Below are positions 40,901-51,484 of a DNA stretch of 64,000 bases, piece after piece (positions within the stretch are counted from its first letter, which is position 1; each line of letters opens with the position of its first letter). Origin of the DNA: Nymphaea colorata (Eukaryota > Streptophyta > Magnoliopsida > Nymphaeales > Nymphaeaceae); contig NC_045139.1 in NCBI RefSeq assembly GCF_008831285.2, forward strand, positions 35,933,706-35,997,705. Reading direction: 5' to 3'. The notes beneath the pieces are model-generated. The model was not told where the DNA came from, ran no database searches, and saw nothing but the letters and a program-made list of their open reading frames with translations. A program made the position numbers and the translations under genes.

Positions 40901-42914
40901 CCAAAGTTTTAATAATATTGAAAAAGTCACGTTATACAATAATTGCAGTCACTTTTTTACATCCAATCAGGTGACAGAGCTATATAGTCAAATGCCAAAA
41001 ATAAATATTCACATCCAGAAACACAACCATATGTATAATATTATTGAAAAAGTCACTTCGTGTTCGTTTCAACAGGTTTACATGCCTCACTTTAACCAAG
41101 ATCTTTCCATATTTATATATCATAGGCAGAAAGACCCTTCTCAGGTCACAGGAACTAATAGGAAGGTTTATTTTCCTCAAGAAAATCTTGAGAAATCAAA
41201 TCATTTAAAATATATAAAAATAAATAAAGAAAAATTACGGAAGTATGAGCTGTCTACTAACTTTCATACAGAACATTTAAAAATTCAAAATATTAATTAA
41301 AAACGTTAAAGAAACTCAAAAAGTTTAAAATATATAAAGAATGTTTTTATGAAAAAATCATAATAAAATATCACAATAAAAAAACAATATTTTTTCATTC
41401 AAAACATTGCAATTCGATCATTTTTCTCATGTTTTCATTTTTAACATGATATTTAAGAAATTAATGCTATTTGTGACATTGGTCCACTGCACAAGCCAGC
41501 CACTAGGCTGTAGTTCCCAAATGAAAGGAGTTATTTCGCCACCTGTTCAAGCCTGTCCTTAAAATAAAGGAGTAAGACATTTAGTTCCTAACAAGTTTAC
41601 ATCTTACAAAAAGAACAACGACCAAAAATGGGCGTTATTTCTAAATTATAGCCTGCATTTTCCTGCATAAGTTGAATGATAAATGGATCCCAATCACCTA
41701 GAATGATGACACACAATATCATGGAAACAAACTAATCATCCTTCACTCGTCAAACTTGATAAGTATGATTGTGCAGGCATAGCATGTTGATTGTAGTGAG
41801 CAAAAAAACTCCAGCAAAATAAATGCAAAGGATAAAATTTCAGCTTCACGCTAATACCAAATGGCTTAAGCACAATACTTGATATGCAATACAATACTTC
41901 ACGCATCAATAGAAGTCATGCCCTTGAGCTTATAGAAGAAAATATTATGAGTGTTTTCAAATGCGACCAGAGGGATATAACACCAGCATGAACCTTTTCG
42001 AACGTGACCGAGAGCGCGACCTAGATCTGGATTTTGATCTAGATCTGTGTTTAGACTTTTCCCTTGAGCGAGAACGTGATCTATGTTTGTGCCGCCTTTC
42101 TGCATCACGGTCGTGGTCACGGTGCCTGTAAGTAACGTGTGGATTATAATATGATTAAAGTTGTAAAGAGGTCTAATTTGAAAAAAATATACACCACCGA
42201 TATGATAACCTTCTAACACTAAACTGTATATTGAATGGCCAGTTCTCCAATAAAATCTGAGACACACATGACGTCTTTGAGTATTCTACTTACTACCAAA
42301 TTCGAATAAGTTTCAGTGATAAAACGGCTCCACGGTCCCTTCCCATATCGACGGGAACCGTTATCATATGCAAAACAGCAATGTAAGGAACAAGAAATTG
42401 AAAATTTAACACAGGATGAGCATGCGATAAATAAACCGCCCAAAGAAAAAAACTACGTCGGAGGCACAGAACCCAAGAATGTAAAAAATCAAAGCCCCAA
42501 ATTCCATAAGCAAAACTCTTCGCGGAAAAGAACCAGAAGTCACGTGCCAAATAAACCACAAATGAGATACAGAGAAAGAGAGCTTGAAAAAAGGTATTAC
42601 CTGTCATAATCGCGGCTACTACGGTGGCGATCATAACCGTCCTCCCCATCGCGCCCCCTGTCCTCTCTTGAGCTTCTACTCTCGTGGCCGTCCCTATGAT
42701 GACGATCCCTATCTTTCTCCCTCTCCCGATCCCTGTCTCTATCCCTGTCCCTGTCTCTGTCCCTCACTCTTCTCTCCTCTCTGTCGCGCTCTCTCTCGCG
42801 TTCCGATTCACGCTGCCATAGTCCCCCAATCCATGAGCTTTTTGCTTCCATTCGACCCAAAAAAAAACAGAGAAAAAGAGAGAAATGGTTCAAAGGAACA
42901 CTTACCCTTGACAT
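25978..42914 (-). CDS. U2AF65: U2 snRNP auxiliary factor large subunit (U2AF65)
   Basis: Coding exons, 5' to 3': 42914-42906, 42812-42601, 42125-41994, 39219-39152, 38580-38510, 38406-38362, 38278-38219, 33747-33687, 33574-33462, 31658-31543, 31467-31369, 31258-31183, 31090-31002, 29450-29384, 29300-29202, 26796-26715, 26637-26576, 26139-25978. They join in phase to 540 aa, the usual plant length. Residues 1-120 form an RD/RS-rich domain, followed by SKRASGFD at the ULM position. RRM1 has KVYVGGLP (about 186) and KFAFVEMR (233-240). RRM2 has IFVGGLP (307-313) and GYAFCVYQ (347-354). The C-terminal UHM (about 430-525) has the R-x-F motif in NGRRF (508-510). U2AF65 binds the polypyrimidine tract and recruits U2 snRNP with U2AF35 in the nucleus. 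Least certain are exon 1 (only MSR, before GTAAGT) and the exon 3 donor (AAAAG before GTTCAT). Intron 7 is 4.5 kb and contains a retroelement fragment. Confidence 0.94.
30166..30470. repeat. Diverged tandem repeat in U2AF65 intron 13
   Basis: A segment of about 105 bp beginning TGGTGACACAAGGAACACA (30168) recurs about 195 bp later as TGGTGACAAGGAACACA (30367), with matching text through CCAGA(C/T)CAGAAG and CAAATGACA. A third partial copy (CGAGTCATAAAGAATGTCAA) follows at about 30497. The divergence suggests an old duplication. There are no transposon ends. Confidence 0.7.
32130..32345. repeat. Dispersed repeat with ACTAGTTGG/ACTAGTC motifs, copy 1
   Basis: It contains AACTAGTTGGGACTAGTCG, then text ending CCAACTAATTCACCAG. 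The same vocabulary (CCAACTAGTC, ACTAGTCCC, ACTAGTTGG, CAACTAATC) fills 37770-37920. This indicates one interspersed family with palindromic SpeI-like cores. The family is not identified. Confidence 0.5.
33243..33342. repeat. Compound (CA)n/(TA)n microsatellite in U2AF65 intron 9
   Basis: Alternating runs of CA and TA repeats over about 100 bp, 120 nt downstream (on the minus strand) of the exon 9 donor. Alternating purine-pyrimidine DNA of this length is hypervariable. Confidence 0.85.
34560..35352 (+). mobile_element. Degenerate Ty3/gypsy retrotransposon integrase fragment
   Basis: Starting at 34581 the + strand reads MDFIISLTKVNGFGSIF, which matches the start of the gypsy integrase core, where the D of MDF is the first catalytic acid. 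A frame change follows, then VVMNHFSK, an in-frame TAG, and ATFIP. Near 35185-35210 comes a broken VLVKL-type block, and near 35258-35351 KEPFLAINKV then INVHLVFHV, matching the GPY/F-type C-terminal module that ends HPVFHV in intact elements. The pieces are in the right order with stops and frameshifts between them, so this is a dead fragment. It lies antisense to U2AF65 within intron 7. No LTRs were found. Confidence 0.75.
36162..36595. repeat. Imperfect tandem repeats in U2AF65 intron 7
   Basis: A unit of about 75 bp containing GACACAGAAAAACA and CAGCAAAAACAG at 36162-36236 recurs at about 36265-36336 (offset 103). Further on, 36499-36595 holds four copies of a 20-25-bp unit with CACCAGAAAnAAGGCTGA. 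The translated open frames here are low complexity and not genes. Confidence 0.7.
36783..36960. repeat. GCACCCGA/TTGACTC-rich dispersed repeat
   Basis: A GC-rich patch inside AT-rich intron DNA, built of repeated GCACCCGACTC, GTTGACC and GGGTGCGGC words. Similar patches (GGGCTCGACCCG, GGCCCGAC) occur at 43640-43760, 46050-46375 and 52240-52410. These are typical of old plant DNA-transposon or Helitron-like debris, but the family cannot be named from here. Confidence 0.45.
37770..37920. repeat. Dispersed repeat with ACTAGTTGG/ACTAGTC motifs, copy 2
   Basis: It contains CCCAACTAGTCGTAACTAG, CCACTAGTTGGTTGAGTC, AACTAGTTGGCCAGACTAG and GCCAACTAATC. It shares its word set with 32130-32345. Both copies are in introns of U2AF65. 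Confidence 0.5.
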
Positions 42915-43030
42915 GATGCTATTCGATTCAATCAAAAACCCAACTCTGTTTCTCTCTCGCTCTCTCTATTCGATTCAGTCGAAGACCCAACTCTTTATCT
43001 CTCCCTCTCTCTCAATCAAACCCTAGAGCG
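42915..43030 (-). promoter_or_regulatory. U2AF65 5' UTR and core promoter region with telo-box-like motif
   Basis: Directly upstream of the U2AF65 ATG is a pyrimidine-rich (on +) leader with a 33-bp direct repeat: 42919-42951 and 42966-42998 both begin CTATTCGATTCA and include ACCCAACTCT. At 43018-43026 lies AAACCCTAG, the telo-box motif often found near start sites of plant genes for translation and RNA processing. The transcription start itself is not visible. Confidence 0.45.
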
Positions 43031-43218
43031 GATCCCAAACAGAGACTCTCCCTCCCGCTCTCGCTTAAGTAGGGAGCCTGGGTTTTGTTGACGGAGGAAG
43101 TCTCTTTCGCTTCAGAAAATAGTGGGACCCACTTCCACTCACCTGTTGCTACCCCTGTTCCTCGCGTCTTTCGGTGCCCCCCACTACATTTTCCGTTAAT
43201 TATAATAACGGTGTGCGA

Positions 43219-43270
43219 AAGTTCTTTAATTTAAGACTCACCATAACCAAACGCAAGATTTTTGTGCGCC

Positions 43271-43318
<48 letters not shown>

Positions 43319-43461
43319 CATTAGCAATCCACCTATTTAGAAACATTTTGTATAAGTTCTTTAGTTTAAGACTCACCATAACCAAACGCAAGATTTTTCT
43401 GCGCCCAATATATATATATATATATATGACATTAGCAATCCACCCATTTATAAACATTTGG
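43219..43461. repeat. Tandem duplication with embedded TA microsatellites
   Basis: Copy 1 (43219-43350) and copy 2 (43354-43461) both read AAGTTCTTTA, CTCACCATAACCAAACGCAA, a TA run of different length, then ATGACATTAGCAATCCACC. The copies differ by a few substitutions and the microsatellite length, so the duplication is fairly recent. Confidence 0.85.
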
Positions 43462-44188
43462 TATGTTGCTAATGACTCTTTTAAAAACTCTTCATACGTG
43501 ATTGGTGACATTTTTTATAAACTGTTCATGTGTCACTGATGGCACTTTTAGAAACTCTTGGCATGTCGCTATAAGGGATTTTGAGATACTAGAAATATTA
43601 AATGTTTCAAATATAATTGAACATCGAATCAGGCTGCGACGGATATAAAATTGACAGTCGGGCTCGACCCGATAATTAAGCAGGCTAGGCTTGAGCCGCT
43701 AACAAAGTCTTCAAGCTAGCCTGAGTCCAACTTTGCACAGCCTTGAGCCGGCCCGGCGCAGCCTTATTCCTAACACACGGTCTCATGTTTGGGGCCTAAC
43801 ACATAACTTGTTTTATAACTTGTTCTATGTGAAACAAAATGAAAGAGGTTCAATGGTAAGTGCATTTTAAGTTAAATTAAATTCATACAATCAAAATGAA
43901 ACCATATCGTTGTAAAAAGTTGTCAAATAAAAACAGCATTTCATTTCGGACATGTCCTTCTCAAAGTATTTGTCTTCAAAACTTAGTCTTCAAATAAATT
44001 TATTCTATTGATTAAAATATGACAATGCACATATTTTAGCTAATTCAAGGCATTTTATTCATGCAGTTCAGCTAAGAATATGCATAAAACTGTGTATTGT
44101 TATGTATTTATATGATTAGTGTCTTACGAGCATTTGAGACGGTGAATTAATCAATTCAAAGCAATAAATGTCGAAGAGGAGTAGTGCT

Positions 44189-44228
<40 letters not shown>

Positions 44229-44480
44229 TTCAAATCTACGAGAGTATTCCAAGGTTCGGACTTGAATAAATAAGAGGGAATTATGACAGAAATGAGGTGA
44301 AATTCAAATTTCAAAAGTGGATTTCCATTAAGCAAGCAAGTAGTTGAAGCAAATTGAATATAAAATGTGAGATTCCACTAACAAAGGGGACCTATATTAG
44401 GAACCCCCCTTCCCCTTCTCTTCTTATATATATATTTACGACTTCTTATACCAACCTTCTCTTACGTATCATACTTTTAT

Positions 44481-44624
44481 TCAGGGCGGAACCATAATTT
44501 TTTTTCCATGGGACACTAAATATATGGTTACTAAATCCAAATTCACCAAATTTAAACACTAAATTAAAGTTTCAAAGAGTGGGTTCTGTGGGGCATATGC
44601 CCCCACGGAGCCTAGGCCTCTGCT
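44481..44624. mobile_element. Short element with CGGAGCC-type inverted ends, copy 2
   Basis: It begins AGGGCGGAACC and ends near CCCCCACGGAGCCTAGGCC, with an AT-rich core. It resembles the element at 2371-2540 in size and layout. It has no coding capacity. Confidence 0.35.
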
Positions 44625-44666
44625 TTTATTCTATCTGATATAACTATTTTCCATCCTAGAAGCTGC

Positions 44667-44668
<2 letters not shown>

Positions 44669-44723
<55 letters not shown>
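44669..44723. repeat. (TA)n microsatellite
   Basis: About 27 uninterrupted TA units, the longest TA run in the window. Confidence 0.9.
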
Positions 44724-44726
<3 letters not shown>

Positions 44727-46049
44727 CAAGTTTAGGTGGCTTTTATAGGCTTGATTCGACAAGTATTCCCACAATCTCAAGCAAGTTTTTTACCTCTATT
44801 CCTTTATAGTTTTATGCACTTGTGTAAAATTTTTTACTTAGAAAATTATATTTATGCATACTTCCATTACCATAATTGATTGATTAATAAGATGGGTTGG
44901 TTTGATATTTTGTTTTCGCATGAATAGAGCAGAAATTGACTTTAGAATTGAACCCCATATTGCTTAAATATTTATAAATTATATGCTCTATGGTTGAGCA
45001 TGTCATAGTGTGTTCCCCTCTTGATTAATTTGATTTAGCGTAGATTCATGTGTATTGATGATTGCTTGCACAATGCAAGAAGCATATCAGGTGTTAACTA
45101 AACTTGGCATTATAACTATCATTTCAAAATTTGTTCTTCCCAAGTTCAATCCTAGTTTGCACTGGATTTCATATGGGAGTTAAGTTATTATGTTAATATT
45201 AACAAAGACTTGTGGAACTGAATTTTGTTTTGTATTCGTGTATTTAATTTGTTTGAACCATCAATTCTCTATCTTAATTGTCTTATAAAAACTGCATTTC
45301 AAAAAATGCAACATTTCTGTTGCAAAATGGTCTCTAAGTATCAAGTGAGTGTTGAATCATATGGAATACATTTTTGGGAAGCACTTTTATTTCTTAGTTA
45401 TGTTTAGATTAAAGATTGTGCTTTAATTAAAGATTATTGATAATGTGGTCTTCATATATCACAATAGATTAGCTCAAGTGGAGATTTAATGAAAATTTCA
45501 CTTGAACCAAATTTGAGATCCTCGGGATTTGAGAACTACAGATTTAATATTAGACGCTCTCCCCTCTGATCTTAATCCAATGTTTTCTCTATGCAAAAAG
45601 ATAAGCAATGATATTCAGCTTGGAGTTTAGGTATGGTCTAAGACTCTTAGTTTGATGAACCGTGGATCTTTTGTCCCATCAGCAAAAGCATATCACCTCA
45701 GCTCCACATCATATATTCATGGATTTCAAATCAAAGGCTATCAAACACCACCTAAGGATTTTAAATCCTCATTTTAGACAATGGTAAAAAAATGCGGTGC
45801 TTGTTTACTATACGAACCCCACATAAAGGATATTTCATGCCAGCTTCGGATCAAATATCCCAGACTATCAAACACACCTTCAAAAATTAATTACAAGGAC
45901 GCATATATTGGGTTGCACTTGTGCCAGAGACTCCAAAAAAGACATTCACATAAATTTGTATTGGACAGTTTAGACTCGACACGAGTATATGTAGAATGAA
46001 GGCACTTGCAACCTCTTTCATATCATTACCACTTAGGACCAACTGTTTC

Positions 46050-46375
46050 CATTAGGCATGGGCATCCGGCCGGCCAGCCCGACCCAACCATTCAAATCCG
46101 AGCTCGAGCCTGGGTCAGCTCGATTAAATTAAAAAATATATATTTTAAATATAAAATAATATATAAATGTAATTAATAGTAATGAAACATTATATTTATA
46201 TATAAAAATTAATAAAGATTAAAAAATGTCCGGTCCACCCGAGCTTATCGGGCCCAATCGGGCCGACGCGATAATTATCGGGCCAGCTCGGTGCCCTTTT
46301 TTTTCGGCGTGGGCCTTAGTTGGATCGGGTACCGGGTACCTGCCGGCGGCCCCGCCCGGTGCCCAGTTTTAATTT
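46050..46375. repeat. GGGCC/GCCCGA-rich dispersed element
   Basis: Two GC-rich blocks (CCGGCCGGCCAGCCCGACCC; later TCGGGCCCAATCGGGCCGA and GGGTACCGGGTACC) surround an AT-rich core at 46130-46215. GC-rich ends around an AT core suggest a non-autonomous transposon. A similar block is at 52240-52410. Confidence 0.45.
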
Positions 46376-47552
46376 TCATGGTAGTTGTGGGATAGATAAT
46401 CTTGAGGACCTGAACTGTTTCGCTGATTTGATTTCCGAACCCGAACCGATTTTAACAACACTTAGCAGCTGGGTCTTGGATTTTTAGGTCTTACTCGACC
46501 AAGTACTATACCTTAAACAAACAGATGGGAACTAGCTGGAATTGGTTTGTGCGGGTCTGGCCTAACCTGGCATTGATCAGTCAAGTTTGAACAGCGAATG
46601 GTAGGAACCTATCAATATCATGTGCATTTTGGATCTGATCTCTTTATGTGGTGCGTTTTAGACCATTTCAAACGTATTAGCTGAATTTCATAACAAATTT
46701 TTTACCGGATTAGCAAGTAGATTGAATTTGATACTGTTTGGTTTTCACAAGGAAAATCCGATCCAATTAGTCACCGGGTTTTGAATTTGATATGAAAAAA
46801 GTCTGGGCATCGAGTCGGTTGTACCTGATTGACTCGGGCCTAGGCTTGGGCCCAAAAGTTTGCATGACTAGTTAGACTTAGCTCCGTAACTTAATATTAT
46901 TATTTTATATATATATATATATATATATCATTATGATTAATTATATTTATATATTATTTTATATTAAAATACATTTTTAATGTTAATCGAGTTATGGATG
47001 CCCAGCCTTACTCAAACATGTCACCAAGTTTGGTTTATCAATGTTCAATCAGTCAATTATTACGATAAACTATTGTAAAAAACATTCAACTTTTAGGCAA
47101 ATAACAAATCCACGCTCGATTTTTAAAAATTAACAAATAGAGAGAAATCATCAAAATGTCCGCCTAACGATTATATAAAATAATATTTTTTGATTAGAGA
47201 CGACAAAAAGTACTCCTCATAAACAATCACTCATCCTTATCCAATGGAAGATCAATTTTTGTCCTTAGTAAAATGGTACCCATTATTTGCGATAAAAAGT
47301 TTATATATCTTTTATCAGCAGGTTGTTCTTCGAGAATTTTTTTTTCCATTTGCTCTAGATAGCATACAAAAGGAGCTCATGAGGTGAAACCGGCGTCTCA
47401 ACCCTAATTACCACAGTCAAGATCCAATCCAACAGAGATCCAATTTTCTAGGAGCAATCCAAGGACCTGCTTTTTCGAGGTACTTTTCGGAAAATATAAA
47501 TAACCTCCTCCCATGCGAAAGGAAGAACTAGGAAACTCAGCAACCGCCAGCC

Positions 47553-50500
47553 ATGGCTGCCGGAAAAAACTCCGGCCACAAACCGGTTTCAGATCCAGAT
47601 CCAAAAAGCGGCTTCTGCAAACGGACGGAAACCTACTACTCCCTGCGCCCTTCCGTCACCCCGCCGGCCTCGGGCCTTGCCCCCAGCGTCGCCGATGCCA
47701 TCTTCTCCTCGCTCGTTTCCTCGCGCTTCTCCTCGGGCACCGCCCTCATCGACCCTTCCACGGACGAGCGCATCTCCTTTGCGCAGCTCGCGGACTACGT
47801 CCAGTCACTCGCCGATTTTTTATCAGCCCTCGGTCTCCGAAAGGGCGAATCTGTCCTCGTCATTTGCCCGAATTACATCTACGTCCCCATCGTCTACCTC
47901 TCCGTCCTCTCCGTGGGCGCCGTCCTCACCGCGTCCAACCCCGCCAGCACCGCCCACGACGTCTCGTATCAGTGTCGGCTATCGAAACCGGTTCTGGCCG
48001 TGCTCCATTCCTCCACCGTCCATCTCGCCCCCAAGTCCCTTCCCCACCCTCCGATCATCATCGATTCGCCCCACTTCATCGCCCTCTTGAAGCCAGACCG
48101 CCAAAAGCCGGTTCACAATGTATCGGCAGAGCAAGGTGGCCGTCCCAGGATGGTGCGAACCAGATCCGATATCAGACCGGACGACCCGGCAACGATTCTG
48201 TACTCGTCCGGGACGACCGGGAGGATCAAGGGGGTGCTGTTGACACACCGGAATTATACCGCGATGCTGGCGGCGAGTTCTGGGCGGTGGGCGGAGAGGG
48301 AAGCGGCCGGGACGGGACTGCTGACGGTTCCGATGTTCCACATATACGGGTTCTTTTTCATCCTGAACGCGGTGGCGGTGGGGGAGACGACGGTGGTCCT
48401 GTCCCGGTTCTCGATGGGGTCGATGCTCCAGGCGGTGGAGAAGTACCGGGTCAACTACATCGCCGCCGCGCCGCCCGTGGTGGTGTTGATGGCGAAGTCG
48501 GAGATGGCCGGCCAGTACGACCTGAGCTCTCTCGTGGTCGTCGGGTCCGGCGGGGCGCCTCTCGGGAAGGACGTTATTGACCGGTTCACTGCCCGCTTCC
48601 CTCAAGTTGAAATCGTCACGGTACGTTTGATAAAGATTAGCATCAAGGCGTAACAGAAGATGCAAGAGATTGATGGAGTGATTAAATTTCAGGGATATGG
48701 GCTGACCGAATCGACCGGCGGCATCACCAGCTTGATGGGACCAGAGGAAACCAAGCGGCACGGTTCGGCCGGAAAGCTTGCGGCGAATGTAGAGGCGAAA
48801 ATCATCGACCCGGAATCCGGCGCGGCCTTGCCGCCGGGCAAGCAAGGAGAACTATGGCTGAGAGGAGAGCCCATAATGAAAGGTGATCGCTACAACTTTC
48901 TTGTCCTCGTCGTCTTTTAATTCCAACCGCAGGGGTTGGGTTGCAAGAGCTAAGGAAAAATTTCATCTTCAGAGATGCATTTTGCCCATAATTGAAAAAA
49001 ATGACTATACTTTTAGTTTTGTTTTTTTTACAAAAGGCAACCTTTTCACTTTTTTCATTTTGTCCTTATAGAGATTTTCTTTCTTGTTCTATTAAGTTAA
49101 ACTTGCTTTAGTTACCCTTAAGTAGAGTCAGAAATATAATTTTTTTAAATTTTTATATATGATAAAGAAATTTTTTAAAAATTTACATGTAATTTTTTTT
49201 TCTTTTTTGAAGGACAGCCAAGGCCCCAAATAGCCCCCAGCTCTACTTCTCCTTAATTGGGATGTTAGGCACTTAGGTAGGGGCTGAGCCAAGGGGGTAC
49301 ACTCCCTCAATTTGTTTTTTAAATTACATGTAAATTTAAAAAAAAAAATACTTATCCTATATAAAAATGTTGAAAAATGATATTTCGGCTCATGTCAAAT
49401 TTTACGAACTTTTAATTCAGCATTTCTCATGAAAAATTTCGGGCTCTGCTCCTCCACTTGATTATGCCTAAAGGGTAATAGATGCAATAGAAAAATTAAT
49501 GCTCTCTTCTTCCCATCATCCAACACATGATTTTGAATGAAATGTCTCTTTTGGGTGGCAGGGTATGTGAATGATGATGAAGCCACTTCCTCCACTTTGC
49601 ACCCAGAAGGCTGGCTTAAGACTGGAGACCTTTGTTACTTTGATGAGGAGGGCTTCCTCTTCGTCGTCGACAGGTTGAAGGAGCTCATTAAGTACAAGGG
49701 CTACCAGGTGAACTATATCATACATACATACATGCATATATACATCTATTCATGGATATACTGCTCATGTGAACAAGCTACTGGGATTGAAAACATGTAT
49801 ATACATACATGCACATGAATGTGGTGTTGGAGCATGTAAATACTCTTTTAGTCTTGTTGGGTCTCCTTGCTTTCTGGTCAGTGCTGTTACATATAATTGC
49901 ATATAAACTTAAGATAAATTTTCAAAACAAAAAAAAACTACTCAGCTTTTGATGTATTTACAAATAACTATCAGAAAAAAACATATGCTAAGAAAATGAC
50001 TAAAATACCCCTCTCACGCAATGAGGAAAGCCGTTTTGAGTACCAAGCTGTGAGAGTGCACTAGTGTCATTAACAAATTACCCAAGTGTTTTTCTGCATA
50101 TCGAAGCAAGTTATTTGTTTGGGCATTCCACTTGTGAGTATTGCATAACACCAAAATATTGTGGTATTCTACCGTCACAAGTAAAATGCCATAACATCCA
50201 AGTCGGCCTCTTGTGTGTTATGCCATACTTAATAAAGCACCAATGAAAGATGGCTTTTCTAGTAGAAGGGGATCCTTGTTTTCATGGTGCTAAATTGATC
50301 AATGCATCTCAATGTCTTATTCAACATGTTAATGCTGAATTTGGTTTACTGTGCATTACAGGTTGCACCAGCAGATCTAGAGCACCTGCTCCATGGCCAT
50401 CCTGAGATTGCTGATGTTGCTGTTATCCCGTAAGGATGCTTCATGTATCGCAAAACTCGGCCGCGACCTAGTCGAACCCAAGTCCGGTCAAGCTGTTGTG

Positions 50501-51452
50501 AGCTTGGAAATGTGGGTCTGCTAGTGATGAAAGTCAAGGACAGAATCAGCCCATTAGCATTCTGTATCGTGATCTCTTCATCATTGAGCTTGGTCTAAAC
50601 CCACAACCCTAGCATAGTTATTTTATTGGCAAAATTTTATTTTTGGACTCTTTAATTTCAAAAAAAGAGATTTCCTCTTCAGGATTTCTTAAGGAGGACC
50701 AGACTTTTCATAAAACCTATCAAATGCAGAACCTAGAGTGAATTTTCATTAGCCTAAAAGACAAAAAGTATTAGCTAAAGTGATAAGAATGTCAGCTGGT
50801 GATAGAAGGTAATAATGAAAAAGAAATTGGCCCCTAGTGTTTTTATAAATTTTCAAATTAGTGAAGTTTCAATCTAGGCCTTTATTTCACAATTTTCATA
50901 GAAATGTCTTTTTTTTATAAAAATATAAAAATGATATGTCTTGAAATTTAGGCACATGGTGGTCCTAAAATGATTTTTCTGATTTTTTTTTAAATGTTTA
51001 TTTAAAGGAATCCGCCATCAATGTAAAATATCTAAAATCATACTCTTATGTCTTTAAGGTTTTGGTTTGCTTTAGAGCTCGGATGGTCCTAAGTTATATT
51101 TTTCAACTCTGGTGTCGCGTTTGCCTTAAGTACAGAAGATTGAGTCAAAACCAAATCTAGAAAAAAAAAATACCAAGAGCTCAGAATATTGATTAATACA
51201 AAAAAATTTTGCAGGTACCCTGATGAAGAAGCAGGACAAGTACCCATGGCCTTTGTGGTGCGTCAACCAAATAGCAGGCTCACTGAAGCACAAGTGATGG
51301 CTTTTGTAGCCGAAAAGGTAATTCAGATCCAAATTCAATATAAAACTCTTTTTGTCACTTCAAATTTTAGTTCTCAATTTTTTTTTCTATCCCACTCAGT
51401 TATCGGCCTACTTATATTTCACATCAATGACTAGTTGATCACACAATTCAAG

Positions 51453-51484
<32 letters not shown>

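Larger units (their letters stand above)
43031..47552. other. Intergenic region between U2AF65 and 4CL-like B (divergent genes)
   Basis: About 4.5 kb of AT-rich DNA that serves as upstream sequence for both flanking genes. It holds a local duplication (43219-43461), TA microsatellites (about 44192-44226, 44669-44723, 46904-46929), a CGGAGCC-type element and GGGCC-rich repeats. Between 44730 and 46050 I see only AT-rich sequence with short open frames. No gene is supported. Confidence 0.6.

Noticed and set aside
47513-48580. 355-codon frame overlapping 4CL-like B exon 1 (+), and a 288-codon frame antisense to it
   Set aside because: Alternative frames of the same GC-rich exon with R/P/H-biased composition and no family match.
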